A DNA stretch of 5,401 nucleotides from Christensenella sp. UBA3700 (lineage in GTDB: Bacteria > Bacillota > Clostridia > Christensenellales > UBA3700), in contig DFIJ01000001.1 of the NCBI GenBank assembly GCA_002372775.1, positions 1-5,401 of the forward strand. Reading direction: 5' to 3'. The notes under the pieces are model-generated. The model searched no databases, was not told the origin of the DNA, and saw nothing but the letters and a program-made list of their open reading frames with translations. Position numbers and translations under genes: made by a program. Shown one piece after another: positions 1 through 5,401 of the stretch. How positions within the stretch are numbered: the stretch's first letter is position 1; each line of letters begins with the position of its first letter.

Positions 1-2704
1 TCATTTCTGGAGATAGAACTACATCTAGTCCTGTAAGCTTTGTAAATGAGAACGCTGGAGTCTTAACATACCATCTCTTTCTCTTTGGTTGAACACCTAC
101 ATATCCTAAATCTTTTAGTTTTTCACCTAGCATTACCTTTGTAGCAATATTTGCAATAGGTACATTTGTAGACTTGGCTAAGAATGGAACTGTTCTTGAA
201 GATCTTGGGTTAACTTCGATAATAGAAACCTTATTATCTTTATCTACGATAAATTGGATATTGTATAAACCAATCATCTTCAACTTACGTCCAATTTTAA
301 CTGTGTAATCAATAATAGTTTTTTGTGCTTCCTCGTTTAATGAATATGGAGGATATACAGACATACTATCTCCTGAGTGTACACCAGTTCTTTCAATGTG
401 TTCCATAATACCTGGAATAAATACATCTTCACCATCGCAGATAGCATCAACTTCACTCTCTTGACCTAATACATATTTATCTACAAGAATTGGGTGCTCT
501 GAATCGAATGCTACAGCTTCAGCTACCTTTGCTCTTAAAACATCTTCATCGTAAACGATGTGCATCATTCTACCACCAAGAACAAATGATGGACGAACTA
601 ATACTGGATAGCCAATTTCGTTTGCTGCTTTAACAGCTTCATCAACACTAAATACACCGTAACCCTTTGGCATTGGTATATCTATTTCATTCATAGCTTC
701 TTCAAACAAATCTCTATCTTCAGCAAGATCAATTGAGTGAGCTGAAGAACCAAAGATCTTAACACCTGCAGCATCAAGTTTATTTGCAAGGTTGATTGGA
801 GTTTGTCCACCAAGTGCAACTATAACGCCTTCTGGTTTTTCCATATCAATAATGTTCATAACATCTTCATATGTTAGAGGTTCGAAATAAAGCTTATCTG
901 AAATTGTATAGTCTGTAGATACTGTTTCTGGGTTACAGTTAATAATGATAGCTTCATAACCCATTTGCTTAATACCCCAAATAGCATGAACAGTTGTATA
1001 GTCGAATTCTACACCTTGTCCAATTCTAATTGGGCCAGAACCTAATACAACTATCTTCTTTCTATCTGATTTAATTGATTCATTTTCTGATTCATATGTT
1101 GAGTAGAAATAAGGTACATATGCTTTAAATTCTGAAGCACAAGTATCAATCATCTTATATACTGGATAGATATTATATTTTTTTCTAATGTTATAAATAT
1201 CTATAGCACTCTTTCCATAAATCTTTCCAATATAAGAATCTGAGAAGCCCCACTCTTTTGCATAACGTAATGTTTCTTCATCAAGTTCTACACTCTTTAG
1301 TTGATTCTCTATCTCTACAATATGGTTAATCTTATCTAAGAAGAATCTATCTATCTTTGTAATCTTATAAATCTTTTCAATAGACATATTACGTCTAAAA
1401 GCTTCTGCTACAGCATAAATTCTTTCATCTGTATTTTCTGCAATAAATCCTAGAAGTTCGTCATCTGTCATATCTTTGCATTTCTTTAATTCGATATGAT
1501 CAACTTTATTTTCCAAAGATCTAATAGCTTTTAATAATGATTCCTCAATTGTTCTACCGATACTCATAACTTCACCAGTAGCCTTCATTTGTGTAGATAA
1601 TGCTCTATTTGCATCTTGGAATTTATCAAATGGGAATCTTGGGAACTTACATACTACATAATCTAGTGTTGGTTCAAATGAAGCAATTGTAGAAGAAATT
1701 GCAATTTCATCAAGTGTTAAACCAGCAGCAATTTTTGCAGATACTCTCGCAATTGGGAAACCTGATGCTTTAGAAGCTAAAGCTGATGATCTTGAAACTC
1801 TTGGGTTAACTTCGATTACATAATATTTAAATGAATATGGATCAAGCGCATATTGAACGTTACATCCACCTTCAATACCAAGTGCACGAATAATTCTAAG
1901 TGCTGAATTTCTTAGCATTTGATAATCTTTATTTGTTAGAGTTTGTACTGGAGCAACAACGATACTATCACCTGTATGTACACCAACTGGGTCAATGTTT
2001 TCCATTGAACATACAATAATAGCTGTATCATTCTTATCTCTCATTACTTCAAGCTCAATTTCTTTAAAGCCTTTAATAGACTTTTCTACAAGAACTTGAG
2101 TTACTGGAGATAACTTAAGAGCGTTCTTAACAAGTGGTCTTAATTCTTCTTCATTATCTGCAAAACCGCCACCTGTACCGCCTAATGTGAATGCAGGTCT
2201 AATAATGATTGGGTAACCAATATCATTTGCAGCCTTTACCGCTTCTTCAACTGTACAAGCGATTTCTGATTGACAAATTGGTTCACCAAGTTCAAGACAT
2301 AAATCTCTAAATTTTTCTCTATCCTCTGCCTTTTCAATGGCGTCAGCATTTGTTCCTAAAAGTTCAACACCGCACTCGTCAAGAATACCTTTTCTTGCAA
2401 GCTTCATTCCAAGGTTTAATCCTGTTTGTCCACCAATTGAACATAACAAGCCATCTGGTCTTTCATGTCTTATAATCTTAGCAACATGCTCCAAGTCTAG
2501 TGGTTCCATATAAACCTTATCTGCAATATCTGTATCTGTCATGATTGTTGCAGGATTTGAGTTTACTAGAACTACTTCATATCCTTCTTCTTTTAATGCT
2601 ATACAAGCTTGTGTACCTGCATAGTCAAACTCAGCAGCTTGGCCGATAACAATTGGGCCTGAACCGATAACCATGATTTTCTTTAAATCTTTACGCTTAG
2701 GCAT
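1..2704 (-). CDS. carB: Carbamoyl phosphate synthetase large (synthetase) subunit, 3' end outside window
   Basis: CarB takes ammonia from CarA and makes carbamoyl phosphate from bicarbonate and two ATP, feeding pyrimidine and arginine synthesis in the cytoplasm. The frame is open from an ATG at 2704 ([17 protein letters not shown]) to the left edge: 901 residues of the roughly 1060-1070 usual for the family. Two homologous halves are visible. The first (about 1-400) has [17 protein letters not shown], Arg129, [12 protein letters not shown] with Arg169, VHTGDS with His243, and IEVNPRVSR with Glu298 and Asn300. These match the E. coli carboxyphosphate site almost residue for residue. A linker/oligomerization region (about 400-545) follows. 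The second half has [15 protein letters not shown] from residue 555, RPSFVLGG with Arg704, VHSGDS and IEVNPRSSR. The C-terminal MGS-like allosteric domain (UMP, IMP or ornithine in relatives) would start beyond the edge, so feedback residues cannot be judged. No frameshift or stop is seen. The start overlaps the end of carA by 8 nt. Identification is secure. Confidence 0.98.
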   Translation of the reverse strand, partial: MPKRKDLKKIMVIGSGPIVIGQAAEFDYAGTQACIALKEEGYEVVLVNSNPATIMTDTDIADKVYMEPLDLEHVAKIIRHERPDGLLCSIGGQTGLNLGMKLARKGILDECGVELLGTNADAIEKAEDREKFRDLCLELGEPICQSEIACTVEEAVKAANDIGYPIIIRPAFTLGGTGGGFADNEEELRPLVKNALKLSPVTQVLVEKSIKGFKEIELEVMRDKNDTAIIVCSMENIDPVGVHTGDSIVVAPVQTLTNKDYQMLRNSALRIIRALGIEGGCNVQYALDPYSFKYYVIEVNPRVSRSSALASKASGFPIARVSAKIAAGLTLDEIAISSTIASFEPTLDYVVCKFPRFPFDKFQDANRALSTQMKATGEVMSIGRTIEESLLKAIRSLENKVDHIELKKCKDMTDDELLGFIAENTDERIYAVAEAFRRNMSIEKIYKITKIDRFFLDKINHIVEIENQLKSVELDEETLRYAKEWGFSDSYIGKIYGKSAIDIYNIRKKYNIYPVYKMIDTCASEFKAYVPYFYSTYESENESIKSDRKKIVVLGSGPIRIGQGVEFDYTTVHAIWGIKQMGYEAIIINCNPETVSTDYTISDKLYFEPLTYEDVMNIIDMEKPEGVIVALGGQTPINLANKLDAAGVKIFGSSAHSIDLAEDRDLFEEAMNEIDIPMPKGYGVFSVDEAVKAANEIGYPVLVRPSFVLGGRMMHIVYDEDVLRAKVAEAVAFDSEHPILVDKYVLGQESEVDAICDGEDVFIPGIMEHIERTGVHSGDSMSVYPPYSLNEEAQKTIIDYTVKIGRKLKMIGLYNIQFIVDKDNKVSIIEVNPRSSRTVPFLAKSTNVPIANIATKVMLGEKLKDLGYVGVQPKRKRWYVKTPAFSFTKLTGLDVVLSPEM

Positions 2705-2717
2705 TTTTGTTACCTCC
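2697..2717 (-). promoter_or_regulatory. carA-carB overlap containing the carB ribosome binding site
   Basis: The carB ATG (2704-2702) lies before the carA stop TAA (2699-2697) in a different frame, an 8-nt overlap. A perfect GGAGGT Shine-Dalgarno sits at 2717-2712, 7 nt from the carB ATG, and also encodes Gly-Gly near the CarA C-terminus. This fixes the carB start. It also suggests translational coupling, which would keep the two subunits near 1:1; coupling itself is inference. Confidence 0.9.
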
Positions 2718-3800
2718 ATAGTTTTGCATTAAATCAATAAATTGTTTAAACAAGTATTCTGAATCTTCAGGACCTGCAGCTGACTCTGGGTGATATTGTA
2801 TAGCGATAACATGATTCTTTGTATCTCTAATACCTTCTAATTCTCCATCAATTACATTAACGTGTGTTAATTCAAGTCCTGTTCCTTCTAATGAATTTTT
2901 ATCTATAGCGAATGAGTGGTTTTGAGATGTAATCTCAATATGACCATTTAATAAGTTCTTAACTGGGTGATTTGCACCTCTATGTCCGAACTTCATCTTG
3001 TATGTTTTAGCACCATAAGCAAGGCCAATAATTTGGTGTCCTAAACAAATACCGAAGATTGGTAAAACACCTTTTGCTTTTCTTACAAGTTCAATAACTG
3101 GAGCTGCATCTTCTGGATCACCAGGACCATTTGATATAAATAATCCGTCTGGACTGAATGACATAACTTGTTCAAATGTTGTTGTATATGGAACTACAAC
3201 TACATTACAGCCAAATTGGTTGAATTTTCTTACGATATTCATCTTCATTCCGCAATCTACAGCAACAACTGTATATTTTGGGTTAGCAGTTCTTGAGTAC
3301 CAAACTTTCTTTGTTGAAACTCTTGATACTTGGTCATGTTCAAAACCGCGAGCATTGATTTCTTTTACTGCTTCTTCTGTTGGCTTATTGATATCGCATA
3401 TCATACAAAGTTGTGAACCATTATCTCTAATAATTCTTGTTAATTTTCTTGTATCAATATTAGATATACCAGCAGCATCAGCTTCATCCATTACATCACC
3501 TAATGATGATGTAGCTCTGAAGTTTGATGGTCTATCGTTATATTCTCTAACTACAAATCCACTCATCTTAATAGACTTTGATTCATAGTCATCATCTGTA
3601 ATACCATAGTTACCAATTAGAGGATAAGTTAAACATACTATTTGACCACAATATGATGGGTCTGAAAGTATTTCTTGATATCCGACCATTGAAGTATTAA
3701 AAACGATTTCAGCAATCTTATCTTTTTTGGATCCGAAACCTACTCCCTCGAATACCTCTCCATTTGCTAAAACAAGTTTACGATCTTTTACAACCTTCAT
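2697..3800 (-). CDS. carA: Carbamoyl phosphate synthetase small (glutaminase) subunit
   Basis: CarA hydrolyses glutamine and channels the ammonia to CarB. The chosen start, ATG at 3800 ([19 protein letters not shown]), gives 367 residues, normal for the family. It has an AAGGAGA ribosome binding site 6 nt upstream. An in-frame ATG at 3845 would add 15 residues, but it lies inside the attenuator hairpin and was rejected. The N-terminal domain (about 1-150) shows the conserved [24 protein letters not shown] and [14 protein letters not shown] blocks. The C-terminal half is a class I glutamine amidotransferase: SNGPGDPE, the nucleophile Cys252 in GICLGHQ, the [10 protein letters not shown] block, and the other triad members His337 and Glu339 in YHPES. 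All catalytic residues are present, so the enzyme should be active. It is co-transcribed and probably translationally coupled with carB. The leader carries a PyrR-type attenuator, so expression should fall when UMP/UTP is abundant. Confidence 0.98.
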   Translation of the reverse strand: MKVVKDRKLVLANGEVFEGVGFGSKKDKIAEIVFNTSMVGYQEILSDPSYCGQIVCLTYPLIGNYGITDDDYESKSIKMSGFVVREYNDRPSNFRATSSLGDVMDEADAAGISNIDTRKLTRIIRDNGSQLCMICDINKPTEEAVKEINARGFEHDQVSRVSTKKVWYSRTANPKYTVVAVDCGMKMNIVRKFNQFGCNVVVVPYTTTFEQVMSFSPDGLFISNGPGDPEDAAPVIELVRKAKGVLPIFGICLGHQIIGLAYGAKTYKMKFGHRGANHPVKNLLNGHIEITSQNHSFAIDKNSLEGTGLELTHVNVIDGELEGIRDTKNHVIAIQYHPESAAGPEDSEYLFKQFIDLMQNYGGNKNA

Positions 3801-3806
3801 TTTATT

Positions 3807-3813
3807 TCTCCTT
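3807..3813 (-). promoter_or_regulatory. carA ribosome binding site
   Basis: AAGGAGA at 3813-3807, 6 nt before the ATG at 3800. It lies downstream of the attenuator U tract, so ribosomes load on carA only in transcripts that have read through the terminator. It decides the start in favour of 3800 over the in-frame ATG at 3845, which has no comparable site. Confidence 0.9.
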
Positions 3814-3820
3814 GTCGCTT

Positions 3821-3861
3821 TAAATAAAAATAGTTTTCCAGCCAAAAAGACTAGAAAACTA
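3821..3861 (-). terminator. Intrinsic terminator of the carA attenuator
   Basis: On the minus strand, UAGUUUUCUAGUC (3861-3849) pairs with GGCUGGAAAACUA (3843-3831) around a UUUUU loop. This is an uninterrupted 13-bp stem, with three of the pairs being G-U. It is followed at once by UUUUUAUUUA (3830-3821). A hairpin plus U tract inside a 5' leader, 20 nt before the carA ATG, is the expected layout for transcription attenuation. The 5' arm is also needed by the competing antiterminator, so the two structures exclude each other. Confidence 0.88.
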
Positions 3862-3902
3862 GTATAAACAATTTATATGAATATATTAATTTCTTATTAG
3901 CC
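3849..3902 (-). promoter_or_regulatory. Candidate antiterminator of the carA leader
   Basis: Pairing by eye gives an alternative fold that joins the 3' side of the PyrR binding loop to the 5' arm of the terminator. GGCUA (3902-3898) pairs with UAGUC (3853-3849), GAAA (3893-3890) with UUUC (3857-3854), UUA (3889-3887) with UAG (3861-3859) and UAUA (3885-3882) with UAUA (3866-3863), with small bulges between. Forming it destroys both the binding loop and the terminator, as known for PyrR attenuators. The pairing is AT-rich and its stability was not computed. Confidence 0.65.
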
Positions 3903-3927
3903 TCTCTGGACTATCTTAAAGATTTAA
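3886..3927 (-). promoter_or_regulatory. PyrR binding loop (anti-antiterminator) in the carA leader
   Basis: The RNA segment UAGUCCAGAGAGGCUA (3913-3898) fits the conserved PyrR binding loop seen in Bacillus and other Firmicute pyr leaders. The upper stem UAGUC/GGCUA closes a CAGAGA hexaloop. Below an asymmetric purine-rich internal bulge (UAAGA, 3918-3914) a lower stem forms: CUU with AAG, then UUAA (3927-3924) with UUAA (3889-3886). In the known mechanism UMP- or UTP-bound PyrR stabilises this hairpin, blocks the antiterminator and lets the terminator form. The pyrR gene itself is not in this window, so its presence elsewhere in the genome is inferred. Confidence 0.92.
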
Positions 3928-3934
3928 CATATAA

Positions 3935-3964
3935 ACTATATCACTTAGTTTTTTTCTTACGCAA
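3935..3964 (-). promoter_or_regulatory. Probable carAB promoter
   Basis: A -10 box TATAGT (3940-3935, one mismatch to TATAAT) is preceded by an 18-nt spacer and a -35 candidate TTGCGT (3964-3959, only TTG matching well). The spacer holds a seven-A tract. A start about 6-7 nt after the -10 box, near 3928, would begin the RNA right at the foot of the PyrR binding loop, which supports the placement. The -35 box is weak and the start site is inferred. Confidence 0.6.
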
Positions 3965-3983
3965 TAAAATTGAATAAGATTTT

Positions 3984-4002
3984 AAAATCTGTCGTAGATT
4001 TT
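3984..4002 (-). terminator. Weak hairpin just after recR, possible terminator
   Basis: AAAAUCU (4002-3996) and AGAUUUU (3990-3984) form a 7-bp, almost all A-U stem with an ACGAC loop, starting at the base after the recR stop codon. The following sequence on the minus strand is AAAAUC, not a U tract, so it is a poor intrinsic terminator in that direction. It may only protect a 3' end or slow the polymerase. Read-through from recR into the carA leader seems likely. Confidence 0.3.
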
Positions 4003-4590
4003 TTATATTTCTTTTCTATCTTGAAGTGCACGTGTTAGTGTTACTTCATCTGTGTACTCAATATCCGAGCCCATTGATACACCAGAAGCAAGTCTTGTAA
4101 CCTTTACTCCAAGTGGTTTTATTAGTTTTGCAATATAAGCTGCTGTAACTTCTCCATCAACATCTGGATTAGTTGCAACGATAACTTCTTTAACACCATC
4201 AAGTCTTTTAATTAACTCTTTAATATGAATATCATCTGGTCCAATTCCTGCAAGAGGATTTAAAGTACCATGTAAAACATGGTAAACACCTTTATACTCT
4301 CTTGTCTTTTCAAATGCAGAAATATCCTTTGGGTCTTTTACAACACAGATAATAGATTTATCTCTTGTTGCGCAAATCTCGCATTCATCTTTATCTGTAT
4401 AATTACCACAAGTTTTGCAATAATGAATCTTCTTTTTAGCATCAATCAAAGATTGAGCAAAAAGATTAACATCTTCCTCACTCATGTTAATAATTGAATA
4501 TGCGTAGCGTTGTGCTGTTTTGGAACCAACAGATGGCAATTTTGTAAATTGAGCTACTAAATTATCTAAAGACTCGATTTGTGTTTGCAT
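4003..4590 (-). CDS. recR: Recombination mediator protein RecR
   Basis: RecR works with RecO (and RecF) to load RecA on gapped single-stranded DNA during recombinational repair, forming a ring-shaped clamp in relatives. The 195-residue length is normal (about 198-201). Visible in order: an N-terminal helix-hairpin-helix (about 8-35, LPSVGSKTAQRYA); a four-cysteine zinc finger with Cys58, Cys61, Cys70 and Cys73; a Toprim domain (about 78-170) with FEKTREYKGVYHVLHG and NPLAGIGPDDI; and a C-terminal segment ending YTDEVTLTRALQDRKEI. Oddities: the first Toprim acidic residue, normally Glu in VVE, is Lys85 (VVKDP). The later NPxxEGE is NPDVDGE, with Asp145. The usual GxPxGGD near residue 170 reads GVSMGSD. 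The reading frame is otherwise intact. The start is 1 nt after the ybaB stop, in line with joint translation. Identity is secure; the effect of the substitutions is unknown. Confidence 0.97.
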   Translation of the reverse strand: MQTQIESLDNLVAQFTKLPSVGSKTAQRYAYSIINMSEEDVNLFAQSLIDAKKKIHYCKTCGNYTDKDECEICATRDKSIICVVKDPKDISAFEKTREYKGVYHVLHGTLNPLAGIGPDDIHIKELIKRLDGVKEVIVATNPDVDGEVTAAYIAKLIKPLGVKVTRLASGVSMGSDIEYTDEVTLTRALQDRKEI

Positions 4591-4591
4591 A

Positions 4592-4933
4592 TTAGAATCC
4601 TAAACCACCTAGGTTACCGAATTTACCCATTCTTTCGTTCTTTTCTATTTCAACTTGATCTTGAGCGTCATTGAATGCAGCCACAAGTAAATCTTCAAGC
4701 ATTTCTACATCATCTGGATCAACAGCTTCCTTCTTAATAGAAATACCTGTTAACTTACCATCGCAAGTCATCTTAACTTCTACCATTCCAGATGCACTTC
4801 CTGTAACTTCTAATTCAGCAAGTTCTGCTTGAGCTTCTTGCATTTCTTGTTGCATCTTTTGTGCTTGTTTCATTAATTGTTGCATGCCGCCCATGCCACC
4901 ACCGGCACCGCCTCTATATGGTCCAAATCCCAT
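4592..4933 (-). CDS. ybaB: YbaB/EbfC family nucleoid-associated protein
   Basis: Members of this family are small dimeric DNA-binding proteins that associate with the nucleoid. Their exact role is unsettled, though the gene very often sits between dnaX and recR as here. The 113-residue product is of usual size. It has a Gly/Met-rich N-terminal tail (about 1-17), a Gln/Met/Glu-rich helix (about 18-42, MQQLMKQAQKMQQEMQEAQ), a central beta region with EVTGSASGMVEVKMTCDGKLTGISI, a helix around DPDDVEMLEDLLVAAFNDA, and a Gly-rich tail ending GNLGGLGF. The start has AAGGAGA (4947-4941) 7 nt upstream, placed directly after the dnaX stop. The 15-nt gap to dnaX and 1-nt gap to recR argue for one operon. 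Confidence 0.96.
   Translation of the reverse strand: MGFGPYRGGAGGGMGGMQQLMKQAQKMQQEMQEAQAELAELEVTGSASGMVEVKMTCDGKLTGISIKKEAVDPDDVEMLEDLLVAAFNDAQDQVEIEKNERMGKFGNLGGLGF
4598..4601 (-). promoter_or_regulatory. recR ribosome binding site inside ybaB
   Basis: A short AGGA (4601-4598) lies 7 nt before the recR ATG, within the last codons of ybaB. It is weaker than the AAGGAGA and GGAGGT sites of the neighbouring genes. That, together with the 1-nt gap, suggests recR relies partly on ribosomes finishing ybaB. Confidence 0.6.
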
Positions 4934-4948
4934 TTTTGTATCTCCTTT

Positions 4949-5401
4949 TTAGAATAGATTTTTTACTTTATCTAAATTTTCTTTTTTAATATCTACAATA
5001 TGATTAATCTCAACTGACTTAATTTCCATGAAGTCCTTCTTAACAAATCTATTGAAGAAATCTTTATATTTAACAATTTCATTATATAGAGCATCATTAT
5101 TAATATTTAATGTGAATACTCTATCTTTTAGTTCAATCTCATCCTTTTTAACTTTACTTGCTATTGTATATTCAACAACAAATTTTGGATCTTGAGATAA
5201 AGATAACAATACAGCGCCCCATAATGTTTGAGCTGTAAGTTCTGTACCTTCTTCTAAGTTACTACCTTGAACTGAACGTTTAAATGCTTCAAGCTCTAAT
5301 ACTCTCTTAATTACAGAATTAGTATCTATAGAAGATGACATATCACAAGCTTTAGCAATAGCTGTTTCAAGTACAACTTTAGATAAAGTTGAATATCTTA
5401 A
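4949..5401 (-). CDS. dnaX: DNA polymerase III tau/gamma subunit, C-terminal part only
   Basis: DnaX is the clamp-loader ATPase subunit that loads the beta sliding clamp, and its tau form tethers polymerase and helicase at the fork. Only the last 150 residues are in the window. The frame stays open through the right edge, so the Met at 5341 is internal and not a start. The segment begins LRYSTLSKVVLETAIAKACD, the helical end of clamp-loader domain III that forms the pentamer collar. A less conserved tail rich in Lys, Asp, Val and Ile follows, ending NLDKVKNLF. The AAA+ motifs, zinc-binding cysteines and sensor residues lie outside, so the call rests on the collar motif and on the dnaX-ybaB-recR order. 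The tail after the collar is short, about 110-120 residues. Confidence 0.9.
   Translation of the reverse strand, partial: LRYSTLSKVVLETAIAKACDMSSSIDTNSVIKRVLELEAFKRSVQGSNLEEGTELTAQTLWGAVLLSLSQDPKFVVEYTIASKVKKDEIELKDRVFTLNINNDALYNEIVKYKDFFNRFVKKDFMEIKSVEINHIVDIKKENLDKVKNLF

Noticed and set aside
3220..3588. Plus-strand open frame of 122 codons
   Set aside because: It lies entirely antisense to carA, whose protein is highly conserved across this stretch. The translation resembles no family I recognise, and no ribosome site is evident.
3801..3845. Upstream in-frame ATG of carA at 3845
   Set aside because: It sits in the loop region of the attenuator hairpin, lacks a ribosome site, and would add residues not found in CarA. 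The ATG at 3800 has a strong AAGGAGA.
3862..4002. T-box or metabolite riboswitch upstream of carA
   Set aside because: No T-box sequence or other riboswitch core is visible, and the leader is fully explained by the PyrR loop, antiterminator and terminator.
4279..4497. Plus-strand open frame of 72 codons with a hydrophobic translation
   Set aside because: It is antisense to the zinc finger and Toprim parts of recR. The hydrophobic look follows from the complement of Lys/Glu/Asp-rich codons.
4976..4990. Six-A run near the dnaX 3' end as a tau/gamma frameshift site
   Set aside because: In the dnaX frame it reads AAA AAA GAA, not the slippery A AAA AAG phase. It also lies about 12 codons from the stop, so a shift there would hardly change the product.
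4949..5341. A separate 130-residue gene starting at the ATG at 5341
   Set aside because: The frame is open without a stop to the window edge, and the upstream residues form the DnaX collar motif, so this Met is internal to dnaX.
1..5401. tRNA or rRNA genes, CRISPR repeats, insertion sequences, attachment sites
   Set aside because: Read on both strands, nothing beyond the listed genes and the carA leader shows such structure. Coding density is high and the only sizeable gap is 3801-4002.

Overview
The window is an AT-rich stretch of bacterial chromosome in which every supported gene lies on the minus strand. The order of transcription is dnaX (3' part) > ybaB > recR > carA > carB (5' part), running from the right edge to the left. 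The trio dnaX-ybaB-recR, strong AGGAG-type ribosome binding sites, low GC and a PyrR-type RNA attenuator all point to a Firmicute. The style of the proteins suggests the class Clostridia, possibly a relative of Lachnospiraceae. That placement is inference from gene order and protein style, not from a search.

Right part (about 4003-5401): the end of the DNA polymerase III tau/gamma subunit, the YbaB/EbfC nucleoid protein and the recombination mediator RecR. They are packed with gaps of 15 and 1 nt and look like one replication/repair operon. The most conserved part of the RecR Toprim domain carries unusual substitutions (Lys85 and Asp145 where Glu is expected).

Middle (3801-4002): a 202-nt spacer that is fully interpretable. 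It holds a weak hairpin right after the recR stop, a probable promoter, a textbook PyrR binding loop, a competing antiterminator and an intrinsic terminator with a 13-bp stem and a U tract, followed by the carA ribosome binding site. This is the best-supported regulatory finding in the window: transcription into carAB should be attenuated when uridine nucleotides are plentiful.

Left part (1-3800): carA and carB, the glutaminase and synthetase subunits of carbamoyl phosphate synthetase, overlapping by 8 nt with the carB ribosome binding site inside carA. CarB is cut by the window edge after about 901 residues, so its C-terminal allosteric (MGS-like) domain is not seen. The enzyme makes carbamoyl phosphate for pyrimidines and arginine. 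The PyrR leader indicates that pyrimidine supply controls it here.

No RNA genes, mobile elements, CRISPR arrays or plus-strand genes are supported. I do not see an undescribed multi-gene system. The window is core housekeeping DNA with one well-formed RNA switch.
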